Program-made: the position numbers and the translations under genes | Assembly: GCA_020650975.1 (NCBI GenBank) | Contig: JAIPMN010000238.1 | Location: forward strand, 1 to 33,228 | From: Apostichopus californicus | Lineage: Eukaryota > Echinodermata > Holothuroidea > Aspidochirotida > Stichopodidae | Length of the DNA: 33,228 bases | Direction: 5' to 3' | The notes under the pieces: generated by a model | Seen by the model: the letters and a program-made list of their open reading frames with translations, nothing else | Database searches by the model: none | Told to the model about the DNA's origin: nothing | Part shown: in pieces, positions 11,601-20,330 of the stretch | Layout of the letters: every line of letters starts with the position of its first letter | How positions within the stretch are numbered: the stretch's first letter is position 1

Positions 11601-14600
11601 TTTGCTGGCTTTGAAATGTATTAGCACTGAACAACTACAACTGACGGAGAGATTTTGAGTAGAGGCTGAATTTTGACATTTTACCAAGAAGAATTTTGTA
11701 TTAAAGCAAGAGTAACACCAATGACCTTAATTGAATTGAGGTAACCCTGAGACTCATTTTCCCTGAGAAGTCAAACACAAGCCACTATGATGAGGCAATG
11801 AAACTTACATAAATCGATAATATGTATCTTAAATAAAATGTATCTTAAATGACAGACAGCAATATATGGCACATGATACAAAGGTGGGTCATGGAAATAA
11901 AATTCCCAGACGCCAGGAATTTTTGTTAACAGTTTTCTGAGATTGCTGACATCGAGTCCTTAGTCCAAGCTAGTTTTTCATGCATTCTGAGCATTGATTC
12001 TGAGGGGCAGGGGTCTGGTGGGTCATGGCTCAGTCTTCATGGAAGATGCTGGTTTGTGGGTCTACACGTTTGCAGATCACTACATGGGACAAAGGTCTGC
12101 TACATTCAAGCAATACTCCCCAGTACCACTAGCCTGAATGTAATGTGGGCCCAATCAGAGCAGTATTGGTACAGCATGGTCCAAGCTAGCTTTCATGCAT
12201 TCTGAGCATCGATTCTGAGTGGTGGGGTCAGCCATATCGATTCTGAGGGGTGGGGTCTGCCACATCGATTCTGAGGGGAAGGGAGGTCCACCACCAGTTC
12301 TGTCTCAGTCCTCATGGAAGATCCTGGGTAGCAGGCCTAAGAGTTATGGGACCACTGTCTTAAAACATACTTACTTTGACAAAACAAAAGTAAGCTTTTA
12401 GCTTATATTTTTTGCCAAATTCTCATGAGAATGATCTATTTGTGACTTACTGTGCCTGTCAAAAGCTCTGAAAGTTTCACGTATCTCCTCGTCTTTATCT
12501 ACTGCAGCCAACTTCTGTGCCATAGCAGCGATGAAGACATCCTTTGATATACCTGGGAATGTTTAATAAGAACAAAACAATACAGAATTACAATATGAAA
12601 AAAAAAAAAAAATCTGAAGTTGTTTATGAGTTGGAACTACAAAGACTCAAGGACCTTGTCATGAAGTATTTATCATAAAACCTCCTCTCTTATCTCAAAA
12701 AGAAATTATTTCCATTCATTCACAGACCTTTCCACCTTACATTATATAGATTGTTGTTTACTCTGAAAAACTGCCAGATGTATTCAAACTCACCTAGTTT
12801 TGCACTTTCCATCAAGTCATCGACTTCATACTACAAAAGAAATGAAAGCAAAAATTATTCAATTTTACGAGAGAGACACAGCATGTACAGCGGACTGTAA
12901 AGTTGTCCTAAACCACAAGTCTGCCCTTTGTTTGCTGATACAAGAAAGAATACGTTAAAAACATTAAAACAATGTACATAGACGAGAACTGCGAGTGCTT
13001 AGACACTACAGATGTAGTCAATTAATGAAGATCTGTGGATTTGAATTATTCTCAAAGAATGACTGAATATTAAAAACACAGAACATGATACCGTAACTAC
13101 TAATGAGACACTTGTTCCTGGTTTGATTGATACAGTACGTTCCTAACAGTTTCACCCAGCTTTAATGATTTGACATTTTAGGAAAGGGAGAGCTGCCGAT
13201 ATACAATTTAATAGTGTCACAAGGACATGAAACCTCACCTTTCCGTTTGTTCTTTTCTGATATATATTTTTTTATATTTTCAAGGTAATGTAAACAGTGT
13301 GAACACTGAACACAAATATCAACATTTGCACAGTTGATTTCTACTACAGGAGGGTAACATTGTAGGATATATGATAACCATTGACATTTTGGGCATATGT
13401 GTCTTTCTTTCCTTTGAACCTGCAGCCAATTTTTCACTATGAGAATCTTGCATAACAACAATATGCATGCTATATTGTTGCTTTTTCCATCATCTCATTA
13501 AGGTAACGTTTGAACCTTTCCCAATGTAGGATAAAAACAAGTGTGGAGGGAAAAAAAACATACAGCAGCAAACAAAACAGTTTTGTTGGCAGTGGGCAAC
13601 TATGACATCACACCTACTTGTTTCAATTACACTTATATGGTAAAAAATTATGCGATTATTTCAACTACCAAATTCTCCGAAAGAGTAATGAAAGTTCTGG
13701 ATGCAAATTCCATCAGGATCATACTTGGATATCTTTCCTCTTTCGTTTATAGTAAAAGATAACTTGATTGTGGACTGTCCTTTAATAACACAATGACAAT
13801 ACAAACAATCAGACCTATCTCAGGTATGATTTTTTAAGGGATAATCATTCTTCAGATATTGGATGGCTCCAAGTGACTGCAGTGGTTGTGGAGGGAGACA
13901 GGTCAGTCAGTCAGGAGTGAAAGTAAATAGATGGGTGATCGATGCAGTGGCCACAACACCATGGTAGTGATTCTGACCATGCAGAGGACAGTAAAACAAG
14001 GGCAACCTTTCCTTTTAGTAATCGTGCAATTGTCTCAGACAATCTTGCCAACCAGCTTTCAGAAGAAATAGGGATATTTACAATTCCCAACCGCAAAATA
14101 ATGTGAGAAAAAACAAGATAGTCACATAGATATGTTAAAAAACAATTACTTTGTCAAGCTAACATTAGCACTGCTGAATATAGTGACTTAAACATCAATT
14201 GTGTCCCAGTATTTCCTGAAAAAGCAATTGTGTCCCAGTATTTCCTGAAAAAGGATATGAACTTTCTCCAAGTTCCTAAAGCAGGTGAAAAAGAAATATG
14301 CACAGCCAAATTTCTTAATATAATTTAGAAGAAGAAAATGCTAAAGAAATAAAATTTTAGAACATAAAATTGGGGGAGGGTGGGATTGTCTTACAAACCA
14401 GGAAACTCATGGTAAAACTGGGAGAATTAGCAGGTCTTCTGTCTAACTCCAAGGCCAAACCTGATGAGGTGACTTCTTACCTCTGTAGTATCATTTTAAA
14501 ATGTCTATCCCTAGGGTTTGCCATTTTGAAAAGAAAAGGACAAAAGCACCTAAGGCAAATTGTACTTTAAGGTAGGCAGTTTGATACATTTGATTGGTGG

Positions 14601-16474
14601 GATATACTTCAATGGAATGTTTTGATGAGCAGAAAATGTCAATTTTAGCAAAGATGTTGCATTAAATATGTAAACAAATTACCTTGCATGGCTTGTAGCC
14701 AAAGAGAGATACCATTGCCACCTTCAGGTCCATTCTTGACAGATAGCCTTTCTTCCCTTTGTCACTATCCTTGAAAACCTATGAGGTAAATGTCATCAAA
14801 AAATCATTATCTGTCAGTGAATATTCAAGTCATAGAAAAATGAAGCTAATGCTGAAATTGGAGAGTTTTTGATATGAAATGAGATGCAAGAAACATTGAG
14901 TGTCACGATGTTAAAGGATGACATAAATTATGTAACATTTCAAACCATCAGTGAGGATGTAGAAAGAAGACTGGCTTGAAAAGTGTAGGTGTGTGTCTTC
15001 AAAGAACAAGAATAAAGGCAAAATTGGGTTTGTCTATCCAAAGTGACACTGTGATGAGTAAAGCCTAACAATTGAATAAGCCACCTGTACAGTTTGCAAA
15101 CCTGTTAAATACTGCAGAAGGAAATGCTAACTTTGGGGCTAATGCTGGAGATTATGTTACTTGCAACTTTGAATTTCATAAACCATCTTGAAAACAAAAT
15201 TCCCATTTGACACTAGTTCACAGAGTCCACCAGATACCTTCAATTTTAGTACTAGGGCAGATAAACCCTGTGCTCAAAAAGTTATTATAGTTATTAAAGA
15301 AGAAAAGAAATGGAAGAAAAAAGCAATGAGTAGATAGAAAGGTTAACAAATGTGTTTGCAACTTGTTTTGTGGGTTGATGTTGAACAGTTTCTTTCAGAA
15401 TGGAACTGTCAGTCAAAAAGGAGATGTCCCCCCACCCTTGCAACCCCAACTTGAACAGTGGCAGATGGCATGCCAACACCTCCCTCAAAGTATACTGCTA
15501 CTGTAACGATTGTCCGACAGAAAAAGGACCTGCCAACTGATAAAAATGACAAGATGATTACTTAGAATATTTCAAAATCTTTTAGTAGTGCAGTTTTGAA
15601 GAACTTTTTGAATCAGTTTGAATCTGTTCCGAAGATCGTTACTTATCACTATATACATCTATGAATTTGATTTTGGATCTGCTTCAACTTCACTATATTC
15701 CCACATGAAATATTGATATGCAGATTTTAAGGATTGGTGACATGCTATTAGCAGAACAGGTGGAAGTTAGAATGCACTCCAGTTATTGCCAAGCACCACC
15801 TCACAACATGTATAATACTTTACATTTGGTACCATGGTAGAACAATAAAGCAGTATTTAGAGTTCCTGCATAGGCCTTCTATGAATTTGATTTTGATGTT
15901 GGATCTGCTTCCACTTTACTAAATTCCCACATGTATGAAATATTTATGCAGATTTTAAGGATTGGTGACATGCTATTAACAGAACAGGTGGAAGTTAGAA
16001 TGCACTCCAGTTATTGCCAAGCACCACCTCACAACATGTATAATACTTTACATTTGGTACCATGGTAGAACATCTAAAGCAGTATTTAGAGTTCCTGCAT
16101 AGGCCTTCTATGAATTTGATTCTGATGTTGGATCTGCTTCCACTTCACTAAATTCCCACATGAAATATTTATGCAGATTTTAAGGATTGGTGACATGCTA
16201 TTAACAGAACAGGTGGAAGTTAGAATGCACTCCAGTTATTGCCAAGCATCACCTCACCACATGTATAATACTTTACACTTTAAGCGTCTTAAGTGGTCTT
16301 AGTTAGAACCCTGTTTATACGACTTTAGGTTTAAGTTAGGCTTAACATTACTTGTCATATTAATAATATCATACAGCAGGCTAAGTTGGTGCAACAATAA
16401 CGTAATTTAACTGGCAAGAGTATTCATTGGCATACCCTTGAACACAGAGCTTCTGCACTAGCCAACTCAGTCAT
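8603..16474 (-). CDS. EFCAB11: EFCAB11 orthologue, EF-hand protein, six-exon model
   Basis: Spliced minus-strand gene: 16474-16436 (tentative), 14778-14683, 12830-12794, 12552-12451, 9999-9909, 8687-8603. Exon lengths 39, 96, 37, 102, 91 and 85 nt sum to 450 nt, or 149 residues plus TGA, close to the 163 of human EFCAB11. The match to vertebrate EFCAB11 runs the whole length: GYLSR..LK.A...LFGYKP, then EVD..M, then F.AFD, GFLTL.D and finally GR/HISFRDFE. The family is a small calmodulin-like protein with degenerate EF-hands and poorly known function. Here loop 1 (DKGKKGYLSRMD) and loop 3 (DRHSKGFLTLDD) lack several calcium ligands, while the last loop (DGDKDGRISFRD) keeps D1, D3, D5 and G6 and could bind calcium, although position 12 is Asp rather than Glu. 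All introns obey GT..AG. The terminal exon is certain; the first is not. Confidence 0.9.
8943..9454. repeat. Two-copy segmental tandem duplication in the last EFCAB11 intron
   Basis: About 250 bp at 8943-9191 recurs at 9206-9454. Both copies share ttatatccctcct, catctgactaaag, gaaatatgagaatgaagaa, ccttgactaaatttyacc and the end ttattctttcaaag. Copies differ by scattered substitutions and small indels, so the duplication is old. The period is about 263 bp. No coding sequence is conserved in it. Confidence 0.85.
9909..9999 (-). CDS. EFCAB11: EFCAB11 exon 5 (third EF-hand)
   Basis: A 91-nt exon, phase 1 to 2, between acceptor ttccacaag and donor gtaagt. It encodes KGFLTLDDLEQAASKVSTGF then PKQRLLLAF. 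The human counterpart is [29 protein letters not shown]. The third loop lacks Asp at positions 3 and 5, as it does in the human protein, so this degeneracy appears to be a conserved feature of the family. Confidence 0.93.
11443..11468. other. Short perfect-but-one hairpin
   Basis: GTTCGGTCCAC, a 4-nt loop (CATC) and GTGAACCGAAC form an 11-bp stem with one C/A mismatch. It follows a cttt-repeat tract. It lies within an EFCAB11 intron, so it would be transcribed. No known family is recognised. Confidence 0.5.
11957..12350. repeat. 219-bp duplication with internal 30-bp minisatellite
   Basis: The block starting gtccaagctag at about 11961 repeats at about 12180 and continues through gattctgagggg, gtctcagtcytcatggaaga and tgctgg/tcctgg. 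In the second copy the word catcgattctgagggg expands into three tandem units of about 30 bp at 12207-12290, each ending in ggggtctgccac or similar. A shorter third match to the head lies at 10486-10515. Confidence 0.75.
12451..12552 (-). CDS. EFCAB11: EFCAB11 exon 4
   Basis: A 102-nt exon, phase 1 to 1, between acceptor cattcccag and donor gtaagt. It encodes (G)ISKDVFIAAMAQKLAAVD followed by KDEEIRETFRAFDRH. This corresponds to the human stretch from SGILLEGFLNIV to HIFTAFDTYY, that is, the degenerate second hand and the E-helix of the third. It ends inside the third EF loop, a split position consistent with the next exon starting KGFLTL. Confidence 0.92.
12794..12830 (-). CDS. EFCAB11: EFCAB11 exon 3 (micro-exon, 37 nt)
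   Basis: A 37-nt exon reading YEVDDLMESAKL plus one base, between acceptor ttttgtag and a canonical donor gtgagt. It aligns with IEVDSVMSS of human EFCAB11, the helix after the first EF-hand. Phase 0 to 1, joining the next exon through a split Gly codon. It is too short to be found by ORF scanning, and was placed by homology and phase. Confidence 0.88.
13239..13419 (-). other. Exon-like Cys-rich open segment, unknown
   Basis: A 60-codon minus-strand open stretch bounded by acceptor ggctgcag and donor gtgagg. It begins VQRKERHICPKCQWLSYILQ and continues with five more Cys. The spacing is C9-x2-C12, C21, C30, then C36-x2-C39-x2-C42, ending in a Lys-rich tail KKYISEKNKRK. It looks like a small zinc-binding module but I recognise no family. 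Its phase (0 to 1) does not fit between its EFCAB11 neighbours (0 to 0). It would therefore be a frameshifting cryptic exon, part of a nested gene or transposon relic, or chance. Confidence 0.25.
14196..14253. repeat. Perfect 29-bp tandem duplication
   Basis: caattgtgtcccagtatttc plus ctgaaaaag occurs twice in immediate succession (14196-14224 and 14225-14253) with no mismatch, which indicates a recent slip or duplication. Confidence 0.9.
14683..14778 (-). CDS. EFCAB11: EFCAB11 exon 2 (first EF-hand)
   Basis: Exactly 32 codons, phase 0 to 0, between acceptor ctcatag and donor gtaattt. It starts VFKDSDKGKKGYLSRMDL and ends LFGYKPCK; human EFCAB11 reads VFKACDEDHKGYLSRED...LFGYKPSK at the same place. 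The EF loop is D-K-G-K-K-G-Y-L-S-R-M-D: Asp at position 3 of the human loop is Gly here, so calcium binding by this hand is doubtful. Confidence 0.92.
15658..16280. repeat. Three-copy 220-229 bp tandem repeat
   Basis: Units begin tctatgaatttgatt at 15658, 15878 and 16107. The third is cut off at about 16280, after ataatactttacactt. Shared internal words include gcagattttaaggattggtg, gaacaggtggaagttagaat and ccagttattgccaagca. Copies are nearly identical apart from small indels, so the array is young. It lies in the first EFCAB11 intron if the candidate first exon is right. Confidence 0.92.
16436..16474 (-). CDS. EFCAB11: EFCAB11 candidate first coding exon
   Basis: ATG (16474-16472) opens 13 codons, MTELASAEALCSR, followed directly by a donor-like gtatg. 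The exon ends in phase 0, exactly what the exon at 14778 needs. Joined to VFKDSD, the residues form a plausible E-helix of the first EF-hand. An in-frame TGA lies shortly upstream and there is no other ATG between. It is shorter than the mammalian N-terminus, which has about 25 residues before the VF, and has no sequence identity to it. A different first exon, or one more exon in the 14.8-17.3 kb interval, is possible. Confidence 0.35.
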
Positions 16475-17374
16475 CACTGCAACCTCAAAGTGAAGACTTC
16501 TTCTTCGTCAAAAATTTAAGGTAATTGTATCTGCGAGCCTTAAGCCTTGGTCAGTTTACTTCGTCCACTGCGACTTTGATGATGTAGGCTAACTGTAAAG
16601 TAGCCTAGTAACAGTAACACTAGGCCTTCTATTAAATTAAATATTAATAACAATAATTATATTAATGGAGATAATAAATAGTGCATCCTGTTTTCGGCCA
16701 ATATGCTAGACGTCTGCGAGCCCGACGATGTCATATTAATTCGAAGGTTGGCTTTTCCCTAAGCAATCATCACGTAGGCCTAGTTGTTTATTTAGTCCTA
16801 ACCTCCGATGTTACTTGTTTATCCTACAAAGTACAAGTACAACGTTTCCGTTGTGCAAGGCCAAGCAAAAATTCTACAACTGTTTTAGAGTTTGATGCTC
16901 CCGGTGAGAAGATTAAGTAGCCAGATGACAAATATATCTTAGCAATTTATACAATTTGATATATATAAATTGCCCAAAAATCAATTTTGTTTTTAAATTA
17001 CTTAATGCATGACTTTAACTAATTATTTAACTTATACTGAAGAGATAGGTGGTTTCATTTACTAAGTTGTGCCGCAATGAATTTTGCTTGCTTCTTAATA
17101 TGAAAGATCTTTTCCTATGCATTCTCACAGTGGTCGCAGTTCTGGGAACCTTTGACCTAATGAAGCTTGACGGTTTAGCTGTCTCAGATGCTCAGATCAG
17201 ATCTCAGCACTTTGGAAGTTATTGTATGTATACAGACTGTGTGTGATGCGTATACTGTGTGTACATTCCGTACTGACGAACTAACTACGCCTCACTCGTA
17301 GCACTCCACTTAGCCGACGTCGACCACCAAAACCTACCAAAATTTGTTTAAGCAACCAACATTTTTGGTACGGA
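16475..17374. promoter_or_regulatory. Putative shared bidirectional promoter
   Basis: About 900 bp separates the candidate EFCAB11 start (minus) from the start of the plus-strand gene. CpG dinucleotides, scarce in the surrounding AT-rich DNA, are more visible here (for example near 16550-16720 and 17265-17330). No clear TATA box is placed for either gene. The call rests on head-to-head geometry and base composition by eye. Confidence 0.4.
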
Positions 17375-17471
17375 ATGATGTCGTCCAATAGTAGATCTTC
17401 CACCGGACCAATGTTAAGAAGGTCGCGACGATTAAGTGAAAGAAAACCTGGTGCCTCTTTGTCTTTAAATG
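17375..17471 (+). CDS. First coding exon of an R/S-rich protein (TRIP12-like start?)
   Basis: Two adjacent ATGs (17375, 17378) open 32 codons ending at donor gtaagt in phase 1. From the second Met the protein reads MSSNSRSSTGPMLRRSRR followed by LSERKPGASLSLN. It is basic and Ser-rich, probably disordered, with a bipartite-looking basic cluster. Human TRIP12 begins MSNRPNNNPGGSLRRSQR, with LRRS at the same residues 13-16. That resemblance is low-complexity and not proof. The reading frame is open upstream to a TAA at 17282-17284, with no earlier ATG. The exon is supported by its strong donor and by phase agreement with 32955-33055. Confidence 0.6.
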
Positions 17472-18252
17472 GTAAGTTCCTTTGTTCGTGTAGTAAATAG
17501 TAATGGTTAGGCCAATGTTGTGTACTGCGCTAGAGATACTGCATATAGACTGAGGCCAATGTCTAAGCTCTATATAGTGTGATATACAGTAGGCCTGGGC
17601 CGCAATATTACCAATACCATTACCACTATGTACCAACGTAGTAGTAGTACTGCCTACTAGTAGTATAACCCATTCAAGTAAGGCTTTGTATTTACCACCA
17701 CTATCTTTCTGGGTTTTAGGAATGGACTTGCTTATCTTGCCCTTAAATTGTTCTCTAAAGTTAGGCCTATCATTCAGTCACAAGTTTCTTGAATAATGAT
17801 TGAGTATGGACAACCATTCATACAAAGCAATCGTGCATAGGCAAAGCCCTGAACATATTGAGGGTTCACTTTGTCCTTGTGGGGAATGATCAGATTAACA
17901 TATTATTACTGATGCTGATATGTAGTGTTGCACCGATATTGTGACTATCGGCCTTTTAACACTATAAATAACAATAAAACAATATGTAGCCTAACATAAC
18001 CCATATCTGTGTAGGCCCTAGTCCAAATCACTGAGTAAAGTTTCAATCATTATATCCCTCTTTATTCAATGTTGTTTCTTACTGCTGTAGTCATAACATG
18101 ACTGATTTTTAATAAAAATATGAACGATGTATGTTATCCATTTATTCTCTCACTAATTTCTTATGGATTTTCGTTTGTAATATGACTGCTCATTTTTGAA
18201 GCAGGCCTGCACAATTACAAGTTATTAGCCTATGTATGTTGCTCATGTTATA

Positions 18253-19171
18253 GTGCTGATAGCCGACTCTAAATTTCGTGTTGATTTAATCGCATAGCTC
18301 TTCTCGCGAATATTGCGATTACTCGGTTACAGTTATGACGTCATTTTTACATTGCAGAAATACAGTCAAAACAAATCTTTCTCCATGGTCTTTATATGTT
18401 CTTTCGTGTCTTAACATGTGGTGTCTAAATCATGTTAAAACATCTACTAAACAAACACTGTTTCAATCTACAACGTTTCTTAAAATACGTCATAGCATAA
18501 AGAACTTTCGAGTGAATCTACTACAACTACTGCACTAATAAAAGCAAACGTGCAAACAACAAATAGATGTAACACCTTGTAGCAGTGGGATGATTAGTAT
18601 GCAAGAGTTTCACATAGAAGGATATTCAACAAACTAGGCTAGGCTCTAGTCTAGCGCGAAAGCAGACACATATTTTGCACATTGAAATTAAACTACACCG
18701 CAATGGACACACTCGGTCAGACATCCGATAAATGTGAATCAGGCCAGTTGTGAAGTAACTGTAAACATGTTTGAAGAAATGACAAATACTTTGGAATCAT
18801 AAAAGATTAATAACTTATGAATTTGTGACTATGTGCAATGACCAAACATTGCTAGCACTGAATGTTGCACTGCACAACCAGCGTATTACTGACAAGCAAA
18901 GGCATGAATCTAACTGGAGCAGGTGCTTGCCAATTTGTAACACAGCACAGTTCTAGCATAGCATTGTGAGAACCTGTACTTTTGCAATATTTGCTGACAA
19001 ACTGCTTTAGCATTGTTTTTTATAGTTAAGGCTATTTTTCAAAAGCATAAATATGTGTAGTGCTAGCTTGTTGTTGAGTAATCGGAACTTAGGTGTTGAG
19101 CTCAATTAATCGAACTTCCAAAGTGTAATCCAGACTACTGGCGATTAACCGATTACGACTATCAGCACTAA
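18253..19171. mobile_element. Nested TIR element, 919 bp
   Basis: GTGCTGATAGCCGA at the left and the inverted TAGTGCTGATAGTCG at the right form terminal inverted repeats. CATGTTATA occurs immediately outside both ends (18244-18252 and 19172-19180), a 9-bp direct repeat consistent with an 8-bp hAT target duplication plus one chance base. Subterminal cgattaaccgattac and gcgattactcgg words are related. No transposase is visible. Confidence 0.65.
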
Positions 19172-19209
19172 CATGTTATACAAATGTCATCACTAACATG
19201 TTATACAAA
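19166..19209. repeat. 25-bp direct duplication at the edge of the nested element
   Basis: cactaacatgttatacaaa occurs at 19166-19184 and again at 19191-19209. It includes the target-site sequence of the 919-bp element. Confidence 0.8.
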
Positions 19210-19373
19210 TTTTATAAAAATGTTAACTGTCATATATATAGGTTTTGTGCTATGGTGATGCATAATAAGGCAGGTTCATATGATGTTCATCTTTAATCGT
19301 ACTATATATTAGGCATGTATACTTCAAATATATAAAATATTTCATAATAATTCACAGTCACATCTCACTACCA

Positions 19374-19742
19374 TTAAAGGGTGTGAAGACTCGCGCACAA
19401 AGAAACGTCTCATGCCGGTAATCTGACCTAGTTTTGAATGAGATGTAACAGAAGTGTTAGACACCACCATCGATCCCAGAAAATACACACACAGCTTACT
19501 ACCTTCGGTAATTAGACACTAGTTTACAGTCAAAACATACAGCTACGGTCAATACCCACAACACAGTGAGTGTACATAGCAGCAATGGACATCTCAGGTC
19601 TAGATCAAAGATAACAAGGTATCACGTTTCATTATTGTCTGCATTTTGTAGCGTCAAGAAGAAAACTTCACTTGCAAGCAACGGAAAGTTAACTTTTTCA
19701 GAGCGCGGCATGCGGTTTGGGTCGCATCTTCAATGCCTTTAA
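19374..19742 (-). mobile_element. TTAA-ended MITE, copy 2 (369 bp, inverted)
   Basis: Begins TTAAAGGGTGTGAAGACTCG and ends atcttcaatgcctTTAA. The ends are inverted repeats of each other and the interior matches copy 1 at 5092-5443 on the opposite strand. Copies differ by scattered point changes and small indels. It sits inside the larger hAT-like element 17923-20875, so it inserted after, or was carried by, that element. Confidence 0.85.
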
Positions 19743-20189
19743 GTACATTTTTTATTCATCTAACACTGAAACATCCTAAACTGTAGCATGGTTATATGGA
19801 AAACAGCACTCTTTAACAAACAGGCCTACAGTACTTCTGATACATCAGTGGTTAGACTAGTGTGTTGCTAATGCTAAGGATGTGAAACAATTTGTGCAAG
19901 TACACTAAATAAGGGGTATAGATGATACAGTTGTTGCATGCACTTAAAAATACAGGCCCACAAAACGTAAACGAAAGCATGATGGTCCCGCTCAAACTAT
20001 TTAGCAAATTTAATATGCCAGTATAAGTGTATTGTGTATAGCAGGCAAAGTTATTCATTTTTGTATGCGGTAGCCATCCTTTGTTATTGTGTTCTTTTTT
20101 TTTTGTATATACACTTTTTGAAGGGGTGGGGGAGGGTATGTGATGGGTTGGTGTGCTGGTGCATCTAAGTATTACTTTTTTGGGAGCGC

Positions 20190-20330
20190 TCCACTAGATA
20201 AATCCCTTTGGATTTTGGAATGCATTCTTTCACAATTTTCCTTGTTGTTTGTATATTTTGCCACTTATTTAACTTCTCTGTATTTAAATTGTGAAGAAAC
20301 AAATAAATGAAATGAAAAGTGAGTGCTGTC
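20190..20330 (+). mobile_element. Possible LINE-type 3' tail
   Basis: gcgctccactagataaatcc followed by an AT-rich stretch ends in gaagaaacaaataaatgaaatgaaa. A short terminal simple repeat of this kind is typical of non-LTR element 3' ends. No reverse transcriptase frame precedes it. It lies inside the hAT-like element. Confidence 0.2.

Larger units (their letters stand above)
10000..12450 (-). other. EFCAB11 intron between exons 4 and 5
   Basis: A 2.45-kb AT-rich intron with no supported exon. It holds an interspersed word (gtccaagctag..ttcatgcattct) at about 10486, 11961 and 12180, a 219-bp two-copy duplication near its 5' end and a short hairpin at 11443-11468. Confidence 0.7.
12831..14682 (-). 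other. EFCAB11 intron between exons 2 and 3
   Basis: A 1.85-kb intron with no exon belonging to the EFCAB11 frame. It contains the Cys-rich exon-like segment 13239-13419 (separate entry) and a perfect 29-bp tandem duplication at 14196-14253. Confidence 0.7.

Noticed and set aside
13911-14096. 61-codon minus-strand frame in an EFCAB11 intron
   Set aside because: No bounding splice sites in frame and no recognised domain.
17334-17636. 100-codon minus-strand frame overlapping the plus-strand first exon
   Set aside because: Antisense shadow across the exon and its donor; no matching exon for EFCAB11.
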